This document shows, piece by piece, positions 24,900 to 33,342 of a stretch of DNA of 64,000 bases. Where the stretch lies: NCBI GenBank assembly GCA_964475765.1, contig CAYYZH010000003.1, positions 8,009 to 72,008 of the forward strand. Direction: 5' to 3'. Every line of letters begins with the position of its first letter. The first letter of the stretch is position 1. The notes under the pieces were generated by a model that had not been told where the DNA came from, searched no databases, and worked only from the letters and a program-made list of their open reading frames with translations. The position numbers and the translations under genes were made by a program. The DNA comes from Thermohalobaculum sp964475765 (GTDB taxonomy: Bacteria; Pseudomonadota; Alphaproteobacteria; Rhodobacterales; Rhodobacteraceae).

Positions 24900-25718
24900 T
24901 CAGGTTATTATTCGTTCGAATTCAGGCATCCTCTCTTCCGGGGCGTCGGTGACAAGCATTCGGCCGGGCGTGTGGGTAATGCAAATGGGCGGCGCCGCTG
25001 CCTCAAGCACATTTTGCGGGGTTACACCGCAGGCCCAATAGACCGCAACATCATCTGCATCAAACTCGGCAGGCTCCCCCCAATCAGGGTTGGTAACATC
25101 GACAACACCAATCTCGGCTCCATCTCCAACGTGAACAGGTGCTCCATGAGCATGGTCGAACCCGGCAGTGATTCTGCATGCCAGATCGACCTTATCCTTT
25201 GGAATAGGGCGCATCGACACGACCATGCTGCCCTGAAACGGCCCAACCTGCTTGAGCGCCAGATTGGTCCGATACATCGGCACCGTCCGATTTCTATCGA
25301 TATGCTTCATTGCGATACCCGCCTCGGCCAACGCCCGTTCGAATGTGAATGAGCAACCCAGAGCAAAGGCGACCATATCGTCGGTCCAAAGGTCCGTTAT
25401 GTCATGCACCGCGCCATCGAGTGTGCCATCGCGATAAACATTGTAGCTGGGAACATCAGTGCGAATGTCGATGTCACCAAGCATGGACATCGCCGGACTT
25501 CCACGCCCGGACAGACCTACCAAAGGACAGGGTTGGGCATTTAGCTCGCAGAAACTCAGAAAATCGTCAGCGTAAGCACCCTCGAGGATAGCCAGGTTCG
25601 CTTGAAGGCGGCCCGGCGCAAATCCCGCAGTCTGGCCCCGATAGGCAGAAGCGCGAATTTGCTCACGCAGATATCCAATCGGTTGAGTCCGGAGAAAGTC
25701 GTAGTCATTCGCAGTCAT
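24900..25718 (-). CDS. DUF1445-family putative hydro-lyase (D-glutamate cyclase-like)
   Basis: A 272-residue cytoplasmic protein of the DUF1445/UPF0317 family, the family that includes the hydro-lyase-like domain of D-glutamate cyclase. Typical segments are YREQ-like start (LREQIRASAY), FLSFCELNAQPCPL, ALGCSFTFERAL, VPMYRTN and the C-terminal AVYWACGVTPQNVL with THTPGRMLVTD. It is divergent from the second TRAP operon and separated from it by 152 bp. Family members often sit beside organic or amino acid transporters, so it probably acts on the imported compound. Reaction (dehydration or lactam formation) is not resolved by sequence. Confidence 0.88.
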   Translation of the reverse strand: MTANDYDFLRTQPIGYLREQIRASAYRGQTAGFAPGRLQANLAILEGAYADDFLSFCELNAQPCPLVGLSGRGSPAMSMLGDIDIRTDVPSYNVYRDGTLDGAVHDITDLWTDDMVAFALGCSFTFERALAEAGIAMKHIDRNRTVPMYRTNLALKQVGPFQGSMVVSMRPIPKDKVDLACRITAGFDHAHGAPVHVGDGAEIGVVDVTNPDWGEPAEFDADDVAVYWACGVTPQNVLEAAAPPICITHTPGRMLVTDAPEERMPEFERIIT

Positions 25719-25870
25719 ATCAGGCCTCTTCGTCGCTTTCGCCGACTGTGCAATGAGCGCTGCTTAGAGGCAATCCATCTCTTGGATATATGTCTTTCCA
25801 ATGGGCTAGGACTCTGTCTAGTGTTTCGAACCAGCGCCGATAGAACGCGCGACAGACACGGGAGCTACAA

Positions 25871-26926
25871 ATGAAGAAACTTATCGGAGCGGCAGTGGCC
25901 GCAGGCGTCCTTACCGCCGCCCCGGCGGTTGCTGATCTCGACGAGAAAGAATTCCTCGTCGTTGGCACCTGGGGCAATCTTTTTAACTGGAAAGAGCATG
26001 AAAGCCGGATGTGGAACTCCGTTCTGCCCGAGGCTTCAGGTGGCAAGCTCACAGCTAATGCCAAGCCCTACACCGAGCTCGGTCTCAGCGGCTATGAAGT
26101 CGTCAAACAGCTAGAGCTCGGAGCCTATGACGCCGTCCACGCACTGACCACGTACACTTCACAGGATAGCCCCCCGCTCGAAGGAATCGACCTTGCGGGC
26201 GTGTTCCAGGATTTCGCCACTTATCGCGAAGCACTGAACGCCTACAAGCCTGTCATCCAGCGCGAGCTGCGCGACAAGTACAACGCAGAGTTAGTAATGC
26301 TCTACACCTTCCCATCTCAGCAGCTTTACTGCAAGCTGGGTGAAGGCGAAAGCGGCCACCTTGCAACTCTTGCAGGCAAGAAGATCCGGACCTACTCGAC
26401 CTCGCTGGCTGACTTCATTGAAGGCCTCGGCGCGTCCTCCGTAACCATAGCATTCTCCGAAGCGGTGCCCGCACTGGAAAAAGGCGTTGCGACCTGCGGC
26501 ACGACGGGCACGGCGCCTGCCTATAACGCCAAGTGGTATCAGGTGACGACGCACAACGTCCGCGTGAAGCTCGGCTATGCTGCAACCTTCATGGCGTTCA
26601 ATGGCGAGGCCTGGGACGAACTCTCCGACGACACCAAGGCGTTGATCCGCGAGAACGCAGCCAAGGTTGAGAACGAGATTTGGGACAGCATCGAGGCAAC
26701 CGATGCCATGGCCGCAACATGCAACACCTCCGGCCCCTGCGACTGGGGTGAGAATGGTGGGCTGAAAGCAGTCGAGATGAACGATGAAGACAACGCGATC
26801 ATCAAGGACGTTGTCGAAAACACTGTTCTCAAGCGTTTCGCAGAACGGTGCGGCAAGGCCTGCGCCGAGGAGTGGAACGCGACGATGGGCAAGATCGCTG
26901 GCGTTCAGGCACCTCTGCCCGAGTAA
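25871..26926 (+). CDS. TRAP transporter periplasmic substrate-binding protein (second system)
   Basis: A 351-residue exported solute-binding protein. A Lys-Lys start and a signal peptide ending at Pro-Ala-Val-Ala-Asp follow a CGGGAGC ribosome site. The mature part has the DctP-family fold pattern, with RTYSTSLADFIEGLGAS as the ligand Arg region and FSEAVPALEKGVATC after it. Cys residues at several C-terminal positions (in CNTSGPC and CGKACAEE) may form disulfides. It is not closely similar to the binding protein of the first TRAP operon, so a different ligand is expected. It is first in a three-gene operon divergent from the DUF1445 gene. Confidence 0.9.
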   Translation: MKKLIGAAVAAGVLTAAPAVADLDEKEFLVVGTWGNLFNWKEHESRMWNSVLPEASGGKLTANAKPYTELGLSGYEVVKQLELGAYDAVHALTTYTSQDSPPLEGIDLAGVFQDFATYREALNAYKPVIQRELRDKYNAELVMLYTFPSQQLYCKLGEGESGHLATLAGKKIRTYSTSLADFIEGLGASSVTIAFSEAVPALEKGVATCGTTGTAPAYNAKWYQVTTHNVRVKLGYAATFMAFNGEAWDELSDDTKALIRENAAKVENEIWDSIEATDAMAATCNTSGPCDWGENGGLKAVEMNDEDNAIIKDVVENTVLKRFAERCGKACAEEWNATMGKIAGVQAPLPE

Positions 26927-26934
26927 TCGAACCC

Positions 26935-26959
26935 GGGTTGGCCCATCTCGGGCCAACCC
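26935..26959 (+). terminator. Intra-operon hairpin between second TRAP binding-protein and small-permease genes
   Basis: Perfect 10-bp arms gggttggccc (26935-26944) and gggccaaccc (26950-26959) with a 5-base loop. It ends only 8 bases before the small-permease ATG, where a ribosome-binding site would be expected and is not seen. It could lower both transcription and translation of the membrane subunits relative to the binding protein. Confidence 0.65.
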
Positions 26960-26967
26960 CTCCCCCG

Positions 26968-27588
26968 ATGAACCTTCTTGATCGCATATATCGCGTCCTC
27001 GAACGCGTTTCGCTCTGGGCCGTCTGGGCCGGGGGCTTTGCGCTGCTTTTGGCGGCGATCATGATCGTGATCGAGATTGTCGGTCGCAAGATCGGCGGAG
27101 CGTCGCTGCTCGGGACCACGATCCCGTCCTTCCGCGTGCCGGGATCTGACGAATACTCCGGCTACATCTTTGCAGGGGCGACCGTCTGGGCCTATGCCTA
27201 CTGCCTGATCCATCGCAGCCACATCCGCATCGATGCGCTCTACAACCTGTTTCCGCAAAGGGTTCGCGCGGTTCTGGACGTTGTCGGCCTCGCATTGCTC
27301 GGTATTTATGTCGTCTACCTGACGGAACGCGCCTGGGTCGTTTTCATAGGCACGTTGGAGAAAGGGTCAAAAGCCGCAACCCCGCAGCAGACCCCCCTTT
27401 GGTTGCCACAAGGTGTTTGGGTCACCGGTATGACCTTCTTCGCAATTGTCACGCTTTTCGTCCTACTCTACGCGACTGTTTGTCTGTTCTCTGGCCGCAT
27501 CGGGCAGGTGCAGGCGCTCGCCGGTACGATGTCCGTAGCCGAAGAGGTCGATGAAGAGACCCGCGGTGTCCAAGAGATGAAAAGATGA
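26968..27588 (+). CDS. TRAP transporter small permease (DctQ-type, second system)
   Basis: A 206-residue inner-membrane protein with the four helices of a normal DctQ and the characteristic His-Ile-Arg-Ile segment (IHRSHIRIDALYN) after the second helix. The ATG at 26968 is preferred to a longer frame because it places the first helix near the N-terminus. It has no visible ribosome-binding site: the sequence in front is the hairpin arm and a C-run. It overlaps the large permease by ATGA. Confidence 0.88.
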   Translation: MNLLDRIYRVLERVSLWAVWAGGFALLLAAIMIVIEIVGRKIGGASLLGTTIPSFRVPGSDEYSGYIFAGATVWAYAYCLIHRSHIRIDALYNLFPQRVRAVLDVVGLALLGIYVVYLTERAWVVFIGTLEKGSKAATPQQTPLWLPQGVWVTGMTFFAIVTLFVLLYATVCLFSGRIGQVQALAGTMSVAEEVDEETRGVQEMKR

Positions 27589-28904
27589 AAGCCGTGATCG
27601 CCCTCTTCAAAGCCGGTTCACCCTGGTCGATCATCATCGCGCTGCTGGTTCTCGTTCTGGCCGCCGTGCCCGTCGGTGCGGTGTTGGGTCTACTCTCCAT
27701 CGGACTTGATGAAGTTTACATGCGCGGGCGATTGGTCCGGGCAATGGGTGAGAACACCTGGGAGCAACAAAAGAACTTTTTGCTGATCGCCATCCCGATG
27801 TTCATCCTGATGGGGGAGATCATTCTACGTGCAGGTCTGGCGCGGCGCATGTACGAGGCTGTTGCAGGTTGGCTGAGCTGGCTGCCAGGCGGCCTGATGC
27901 ACGCCAATATAGCATCGTGCTCCATCTTTGCCGCAACATCCGGGTCCTCAGTTGCCACAGCTGCGACCATCGGAACGGTGGCCTATCCCGAGATCGAGAA
28001 CCGCAAGTACAACGAGAGCCTTTTTCTTGGCTCCATTGCTGCGGGTGGCACACTCGGCATCCTGATCCCGCCCTCGATCAACTTGATCCTTTACGGCTTC
28101 ATCACCGATACGTCGGTGCCCGAGCTGTTTCTCGCCGGCTTCCTTCCGGGCTTCCTACTCTCAGTCCTGTTTCTGGTGATCATCTTGATCGCCTGCCTCA
28201 TCCGTCCGGAATGGGGTGGCGAAAAGCCAGAGGTCACTTGGGGAGACCGTTTTCGCAGTCTGCCTGACCTTCTGCCGCCCCTCCTCCTGATCGTAGGCGT
28301 CATGGGCTCAATCTATGGCGGGATCGCCACTCCGACCGAAGCCGCAGCAGTCGGTGTGCTCTTTGCACTCTTGCTCGCTATGTGGACGCGGACCTTGTCG
28401 ATCGAAATGCTCAAAGGCGCGTTCGAAAGTACCATGCGCATCACGGCGATGATCATGTTCATCATCCTCGCGGCCGTGTTTTTAAACTTCGTCCTCGGGT
28501 TTCTTGGTGTCACACAGGCGCTGATCAAGTTTATCGAAGACCTGGGCTGGTCGCCTCTACAGACGATGATTGCGCTCGTGATCTTCTATCTCATCCTCGG
28601 TATGTTCATGGAAACGCTGTCGATGATGCTCACCACAGTCCCGGTTGTCTTTCCGTTGGTTGTTGGCATGGGATACGACCCCGTCTGGTTTGGCATTCTA
28701 GTCATCGTGCTGATGGAGGCCGCCCTTATCACGCCTCCAATAGGCGTGAACCTTTACGTTGTGCAGGGCATCCGCTCGCGAGGGGGCAAATTCAACGATG
28801 TCGCCTGGGGCGCCCTGCCCTTTGTCGCGATGATGATCGCCATGGCGTTCCTGTTGATCGCTTTCCCGCAAATCGCACTGTGGCTCCCACAGAGCGTTTA
28901 CTGA
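27585..28904 (+). CDS. TRAP transporter large permease (DctM-type, second system)
   Basis: A 439-residue polytopic membrane protein of standard DctM length, the sodium-driven channel subunit. Conserved segments include FAATSGSSVATAATIG, GGTLGILIPPSINLI and YGGIATPTEAAAVG, and the C-terminal ALITPPIGVNLYVVQG. It starts within the last codons of the small permease (ATGA) and is the last gene of the operon; the next gene converges on it with an 8-bp gap. No insertion like that of the first system is present. Confidence 0.92.
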   Translation: MKAVIALFKAGSPWSIIIALLVLVLAAVPVGAVLGLLSIGLDEVYMRGRLVRAMGENTWEQQKNFLLIAIPMFILMGEIILRAGLARRMYEAVAGWLSWLPGGLMHANIASCSIFAATSGSSVATAATIGTVAYPEIENRKYNESLFLGSIAAGGTLGILIPPSINLILYGFITDTSVPELFLAGFLPGFLLSVLFLVIILIACLIRPEWGGEKPEVTWGDRFRSLPDLLPPLLLIVGVMGSIYGGIATPTEAAAVGVLFALLLAMWTRTLSIEMLKGAFESTMRITAMIMFIILAAVFLNFVLGFLGVTQALIKFIEDLGWSPLQTMIALVIFYLILGMFMETLSMMLTTVPVVFPLVVGMGYDPVWFGILVIVLMEAALITPPIGVNLYVVQGIRSRGGKFNDVAWGALPFVAMMIAMAFLLIAFPQIALWLPQSVY

Positions 28905-28912
28905 CGAAGCAC

Positions 28913-29722
28913 CTAGTCCTGTCGCGGCTTTAACGCGGCAACGGCGGCGATCAAGGCTTGCGGCAAGCCCGCCATCTCGCTCTCATCGAGTGCGTCCATG
29001 CAGCTTTCGACGTCCTTCTTGACGATGCCGATTGTGTTTTCCGGATCATACCCGTCTCGCGAGAACTCTATCGTATCGAAATTCGAGCCGAACCACGTCT
29101 GCCCGGAACTGTCATGCATCAGGGCACGCAAACGTTCGGGGTCGAGCCCGAGGCTATCTGCCCAGTCCAGAACGCGCCGGGTCGAGACCAGAGAGGTCGC
29201 CGCCACGAAGTTGTTCAACACCTTGGCCGTCATGCCTGCGCCCGGTCCGCCCATGCGGTGGATCTTCGGGCCCATGGTGCGAAAAACCGGTTCAAGCAGG
29301 TCGAGATCCGCGTCCTCCCCGCCCAGCATGAAGGAGAGTCGCGCCTCGTCCGCCGCCACCTGCGCGCCGGACATCGGCGCATCAACCATAGCGATCCGCG
29401 CAGGAACACGGGACCGAAGACCTGCCAGATAGCGCGGCGAAAGGGTCGAAGATATCACGAGATGCGTCAGCTCAGGCCCATGACTCAGGATCGCCTGATC
29501 GTCAAACAACAATGCCTCAGTCTGAGCCGCATCCCGGACAACGGTTATGATAACCTGTCGGTCAGCGGCAAATTCCGCCGGATCCGACACCATGTGATCC
29601 GCGAAACCCGCAAACTCTGCAGTTGGACGCACGTCAAATACTCTGACGTCCAAACCCGCCCGCAGCATAGCTCGGGCCATGCCAAGACCCATGCGTCCGC
29701 AACCTGCCAGTCCGATTTTCAT
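28913..29722 (-). CDS. 3-hydroxyisobutyrate dehydrogenase-family NAD(P)-dependent oxidoreductase
   Basis: A 269-residue beta-hydroxyacid dehydrogenase. The N-terminal Rossmann fold starts with AGCGRMG at residues 6-12, the substrate-binding signature DAPMSGA is at 114-120, and the catalytic Lys167 lies in TAKVLNNF. It would oxidise a 3-hydroxy acid or reduce the matching semialdehyde. It overlaps the upstream small exported-protein gene by ATGA and converges on the second TRAP operon, which makes it a candidate for handling the imported acid, though its operon partners argue weakly against that. Confidence 0.88.
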   Translation of the reverse strand: MKIGLAGCGRMGLGMARAMLRAGLDVRVFDVRPTAEFAGFADHMVSDPAEFAADRQVIITVVRDAAQTEALLFDDQAILSHGPELTHLVISSTLSPRYLAGLRSRVPARIAMVDAPMSGAQVAADEARLSFMLGGEDADLDLLEPVFRTMGPKIHRMGGPGAGMTAKVLNNFVAATSLVSTRRVLDWADSLGLDPERLRALMHDSSGQTWFGSNFDTIEFSRDGYDPENTIGIVKKDVESCMDALDESEMAGLPQALIAAVAALKPRQD

Positions 29723-30135
29723 CTCAGCCCGGTATTTGTCGCCGGAGCCCCACAGAGCAGGGGCCTTTTATCTCGTCCTGAGACACGCAACTCAAAGACA
29801 TCAGGCGTGTCGTTCAACAGGCGAACATAGAGATCCTCGTCCTTGCGAAGCACACGCCAGCACTGGACCTGCCCATCCGAATTCGATGTATCGAACAGGA
29901 AACAAAGCTGCGCACCGTGCGTACGCCAGACCCCATCGATGCAGCTTCCGTCGCGATAGCGCCACTTGACGCGGCCCTCATCGTAAAACTCTTCCGAACC
30001 GAACGGTTGTCCGTCCCTGTCGAAATAAAGCGTCCAGCCTTCCGCATACTCGCGAAACTCGGACGGGCTAACAATTTGCTCCTCGGCAGATGCCGGAAGC
30101 GCGAAAAGCAGCAGCAAGGCAAGCAGAAATCTCAT
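29719..30135 (-). CDS. Small exported protein of unknown function
   Basis: A 138-residue protein with a signal peptide at residues 1-17 (Leu-rich core, cleavage after Ala-Ser-Ala). The mature part contains two short beta-rich stretches around a Trp-Lys-Trp-Arg-Tyr and four Cys, compatible with two disulfides in the periplasm; the pattern FYDEGRVKWRYRDG resembles a toxin/antitoxin-unrelated MORN-like motif. The ATG at 30135 is chosen because it opens the signal peptide. It overlaps the dehydrogenase downstream by 4 bp and follows the DUF255 gene by 28 bp, so the three are probably one operon. Function unknown. Confidence 0.7.
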   Translation of the reverse strand: MRFLLALLLLFALPASAEEQIVSPSEFREYAEGWTLYFDRDGQPFGSEEFYDEGRVKWRYRDGSCIDGVWRTHGAQLCFLFDTSNSDGQVQCWRVLRKDEDLYVRLLNDTPDVFELRVSGRDKRPLLCGAPATNTGLR

Positions 30136-30163
30136 AAATCGTATGATGACCGAGAGAGTAGGA

Positions 30164-32440
30164 TCAGGGCAACCGGAATGTGGCCGTTTCCGGCTCCAGA
30201 CAGACCTCATGGGAACAGGCTTGCACGGTAAGTGAGAGCATCTCGCTCTCACCTCTCTGCAATGGAACTGTCAGGTCTCCTTCATAGACATTGAGCTGGT
30301 CCTTCGAAAATCCTAGCGTCATCGAAGTACCGGCGGGCCAATCCACCTCCGCGCCAGCCAAATCAACACCTATCAGCCAGTCTTGACCAGGATCATGCGC
30401 GTTGATGTGCCAGCCCTCCGCAATCCGCAGATGAAGCATGGCATCTTGCAAGTGAGCGCTGACCTTGCCCTTAGAAAGGGTCTGGCGATAGCCGGACGCG
30501 CCGCTGTCAAGCATCCGCCCCCCGATTAGGGCATCGGTGCGCAGGAGGGGTTGTCCTGATATTGGCCCTGCCAGGGCGGCGAAGAGGTTTCGAGCCGCAA
30601 GATCTACCTCGGGATCGCCCGTCCGCGCGTAGAGGCGGGCAAAAAACTCCAGCGCAGCGCTTTCGCCCGACGGTGTCGCACCATCGGAGTTGTCATAGAT
30701 CGGCCCCAGCGGGCCATCCCTCGCAGCCATCTTCAACCGACCGGACCCATCGGCAAACTGCGTCTGTATAGCTCCGAAGAGGTTCTTAGCGCGATCCAGC
30801 CACTTGTGCTCGAAACTCTGATCCGACAACGCCAAGAACGCCAGACCGAGCCAGGCATAATCTTCCAGAACGGCATCTTCCCGCGACTGCCCAACAGCCC
30901 AGAACCGCGAAAGATGTCCCTTGTCCCAAAGTCGTGTCCAAACAACATTTCCCGCGCGGGCCGCGGCTTCGGCAAGCGCGGGCTTCTCAAACGCCACCGC
31001 ACCTTCAGCCATGGCCCGGATCATCAACCCGTTCCAGCCTGCGATCACCTTTTCGTCGCGTAGAGGGCGAATCCTTGCATCTCGGGCCAAACGTAAGGCG
31101 TCCAGCACAGGATCAAGCGTTTCGAAATCCACTGGCTCGCTCGGGGTGAAATGCGCAACCGCTCCAACGTCCAGCGTTGGCGCCTCGCTGATTCCAAGGA
31201 CCGTTGCAAATTTGGTGGCACCGGCCTTGTCAAACTGCTCCGGCGTCCATGCATAAAAAGCGCCTTCCGCCAAATCACCGGTTTGATCCAGACTGTCGGC
31301 GTCTTCAGCCGCATAGAACGCCCCCTCATCATCGGTCATGTCGCGCAGGACGTATGTGAACGTTCGTTCGGCCGCCCGGCGATAGGCATTTTCCCCAGTG
31401 ATCTCCCAAGCTTCGATGAAGGCCCGTGATAAAAGCCCCTGATTGTAAAGCATTTTCTCAAAATGTGGTGTCCGCCAGTTCGGATCGATGGTGTAGCGGT
31501 GAAAGCCACCGCCGATGTGATCGTGGATGCCACCTGCCGCGATCGCATCGAGGGTTTCGATCGCCACCTGCAGCGCATGTTGATCGCCGGTGCGCCGCCA
31601 GTGTTCCATCAGATAAAGGAGAAAACCCTCCTGCGGGAATTGCTGACTCTGAGAGAACCCACCCTCCAAAGCGTTATGCATGGACAGCAACTGCTCGGCA
31701 GCGCGGACATAAACCGTCTCGTCCAGAGGCGCCGATTGCTGCCCGCCCAGTTGCGTAAACCGTTTGATCGCCTCACCCAATTGGTTTGCGATGCTTTCGA
31801 TTTCCGGGCGCTTAGCTGGCTCGGACCAACTCTGCGCAATTGCCGCCAGAATCTGCATGAACTGCTCACGTGGTATGTACGTGCCCGTGTGGAACGGCAG
31901 TCCGTTGGGCATCAGCCAAAGCGAATTCGGCCAGCCGGCATGGCCCTGCTGCAACTGCGTTGCGGTGATGTAGAGATGATCCAGATCCGGATGCTGCTCG
32001 CGGTCGATCTTGATCGCGATGAACGAGGTGTTCAGAAGCTCGGCAACTTCCTCATTGTCGAAGCTCTCCTCCTCCATCACATGACACCAGTGACAGGTCG
32101 CGTATCCAACCGAGAGGAAGATGGGCACGCCGCGCGCCTTTGCCTCGGACAGCGTTTCCTCCGACCAAGGCCGCCAATCCACCGGATTATGGGCGTGCTG
32201 CAGAAGATAAGGTGAGGCCTCGTTGATCAGCCGATTGACGTATTTCGCGCGGCCTGCGTTATCCAAGAGATGAGTGCGTGGCGTATACCCGTCGGGCATA
32301 GCATCATAGGCCGCGTCCAATTGATTCTGGAGCGCCAAGTTCCTGAAAACGGCTGGCGGACTCTCCGTCGCCAAAGCGGGGGCTCCAATTACAAGAATAG
32401 CCGTCACCAGACCTTTGCGTGTCACGGAAAACAAGGGCAT
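30164..32440 (-). CDS. Exported DUF255 thioredoxin-like protein with C-terminal DsbD-like domain
   Basis: A 758-residue protein. A signal peptide (residues 1-24) precedes a DUF255/YyaL-type thioredoxin-like domain with the redox motif CHWC at 116-119 in GYATCHWCHVMEEES. An (alpha/alpha)-barrel follows to about residue 640 (for example DHIGGGFHRYTID). The last 100 residues look like the N-terminal domain of DsbD (VSAHLQ..., then QACSHEVCLEPET), with its own Cys pair. ATG 32440 has GAGAGGAG upstream; a TTG 21 bases earlier is less likely. Export plus two redox motifs suggests a periplasmic thiol-disulfide role. The usual DUF255 protein is cytoplasmic, so this is an exported variant. Confidence 0.8.
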   Translation of the reverse strand: MPLFSVTRKGLVTAILVIGAPALATESPPAVFRNLALQNQLDAAYDAMPDGYTPRTHLLDNAGRAKYVNRLINEASPYLLQHAHNPVDWRPWSEETLSEAKARGVPIFLSVGYATCHWCHVMEEESFDNEEVAELLNTSFIAIKIDREQHPDLDHLYITATQLQQGHAGWPNSLWLMPNGLPFHTGTYIPREQFMQILAAIAQSWSEPAKRPEIESIANQLGEAIKRFTQLGGQQSAPLDETVYVRAAEQLLSMHNALEGGFSQSQQFPQEGFLLYLMEHWRRTGDQHALQVAIETLDAIAAGGIHDHIGGGFHRYTIDPNWRTPHFEKMLYNQGLLSRAFIEAWEITGENAYRRAAERTFTYVLRDMTDDEGAFYAAEDADSLDQTGDLAEGAFYAWTPEQFDKAGATKFATVLGISEAPTLDVGAVAHFTPSEPVDFETLDPVLDALRLARDARIRPLRDEKVIAGWNGLMIRAMAEGAVAFEKPALAEAAARAGNVVWTRLWDKGHLSRFWAVGQSREDAVLEDYAWLGLAFLALSDQSFEHKWLDRAKNLFGAIQTQFADGSGRLKMAARDGPLGPIYDNSDGATPSGESAALEFFARLYARTGDPEVDLAARNLFAALAGPISGQPLLRTDALIGGRMLDSGASGYRQTLSKGKVSAHLQDAMLHLRIAEGWHINAHDPGQDWLIGVDLAGAEVDWPAGTSMTLGFSKDQLNVYEGDLTVPLQRGESEMLSLTVQACSHEVCLEPETATFRLP

Positions 32441-32561
32441 CCAACTCCTCTCGAAGTTCAATCACGATCCTCGCGCGATCAGAACTGAAACACCAGTAAC
32501 GATCATGCGGGTTTCACAGTCTGGCCTCGGGCTCACCGTAAATCTGTGATACAGTGAAGTT

Positions 32562-33194
32562 ATGCAGATCATAGCGAATTGCTGGCTCGCAAACATCTTG
32601 ATCTCATTGGCCTTTGTGCTGGCACTTGAAGTTCCCGCTGGTGCAACTGACTTTGAGGAAGGCGGTCGCTTCCAAAACTTGACGGCCAAGTTCAACATGG
32701 GCGGAGTGAGCGCAAGGGTCGGTCTCGGGGCGGCTAGAAGTGGTGTGCGTTCCGGTCACCAATTTTCTCATCGATACCATCGTAGACGTGAAACGAGGCG
32801 GCGCTACAATCGTTCCATAAAAAGCCTGCGTCCACATGATCGGGTCATTCTGGTCCCAGTCCGAGAACGCAAACGCGTTGTAGAACAAGAACCAACGCCG
32901 CAGATCCCTCCAACACCTAAGCCGGCGGAGGATGTCACAACTACAGTGCCCAAACCTGAACCGCTGGACCTTGCAGGATACAGCCGGATCGTTTCTGCCC
33001 GCGGGCTGTCAGGTCAACGGATCGCCTTTGCGCCAGGTGACATCCTCCCGTTCGATGTTCCCCATGTCACCTTGAGTGCCAAGCGCTACGATTTGCCCGA
33101 ACCTGGGCCCGGAGAGATCTACGCCCGGGTGCGTCAAACTGTACTGAGGATCAACGCGACAACGCGAAAAGTGATTGCGATCGTCACACGCTAG
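32562..33194 (+). CDS. Exported protein with RcnB/CigR-like C-terminal domain
   Basis: A 210-residue protein with an N-terminal signal peptide (about residues 1-28), a basic His/Arg-rich middle (HRYHRRRETRRR), a Pro-rich linker with repeated Pro-Thr-Pro, and a C-terminal segment like the RcnB/CigR fold: AKRYDLPEPGPGEIYARV followed by a Leu-Arg-Ile-Asn-Ala-Thr-Thr strand pair. RcnB limits periplasmic metal loss and CigR is a related inner-membrane or periplasmic regulator. The metal or partner here is unknown. Single gene, divergent from the DUF255 gene. Confidence 0.65.
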   Translation: MQIIANCWLANILISLAFVLALEVPAGATDFEEGGRFQNLTAKFNMGGVSARVGLGAARSGVRSGHQFSHRYHRRRETRRRYNRSIKSLRPHDRVILVPVRERKRVVEQEPTPQIPPTPKPAEDVTTTVPKPEPLDLAGYSRIVSARGLSGQRIAFAPGDILPFDVPHVTLSAKRYDLPEPGPGEIYARVRQTVLRINATTRKVIAIVTR

Positions 33195-33342
33195 ACGGCG
33201 AGCCCCATCAACAATGTCGCGGATTTTCGACTGATGTCGCTTTGACGCGGGTCAGGCCCGCATTCGGGGCACTAGAGTTCCAGTTAGCTCTGGTATACCA
33301 AGCAACCAGCTTACTTTTTACGCCATAGGAGCCGACCAGCCG

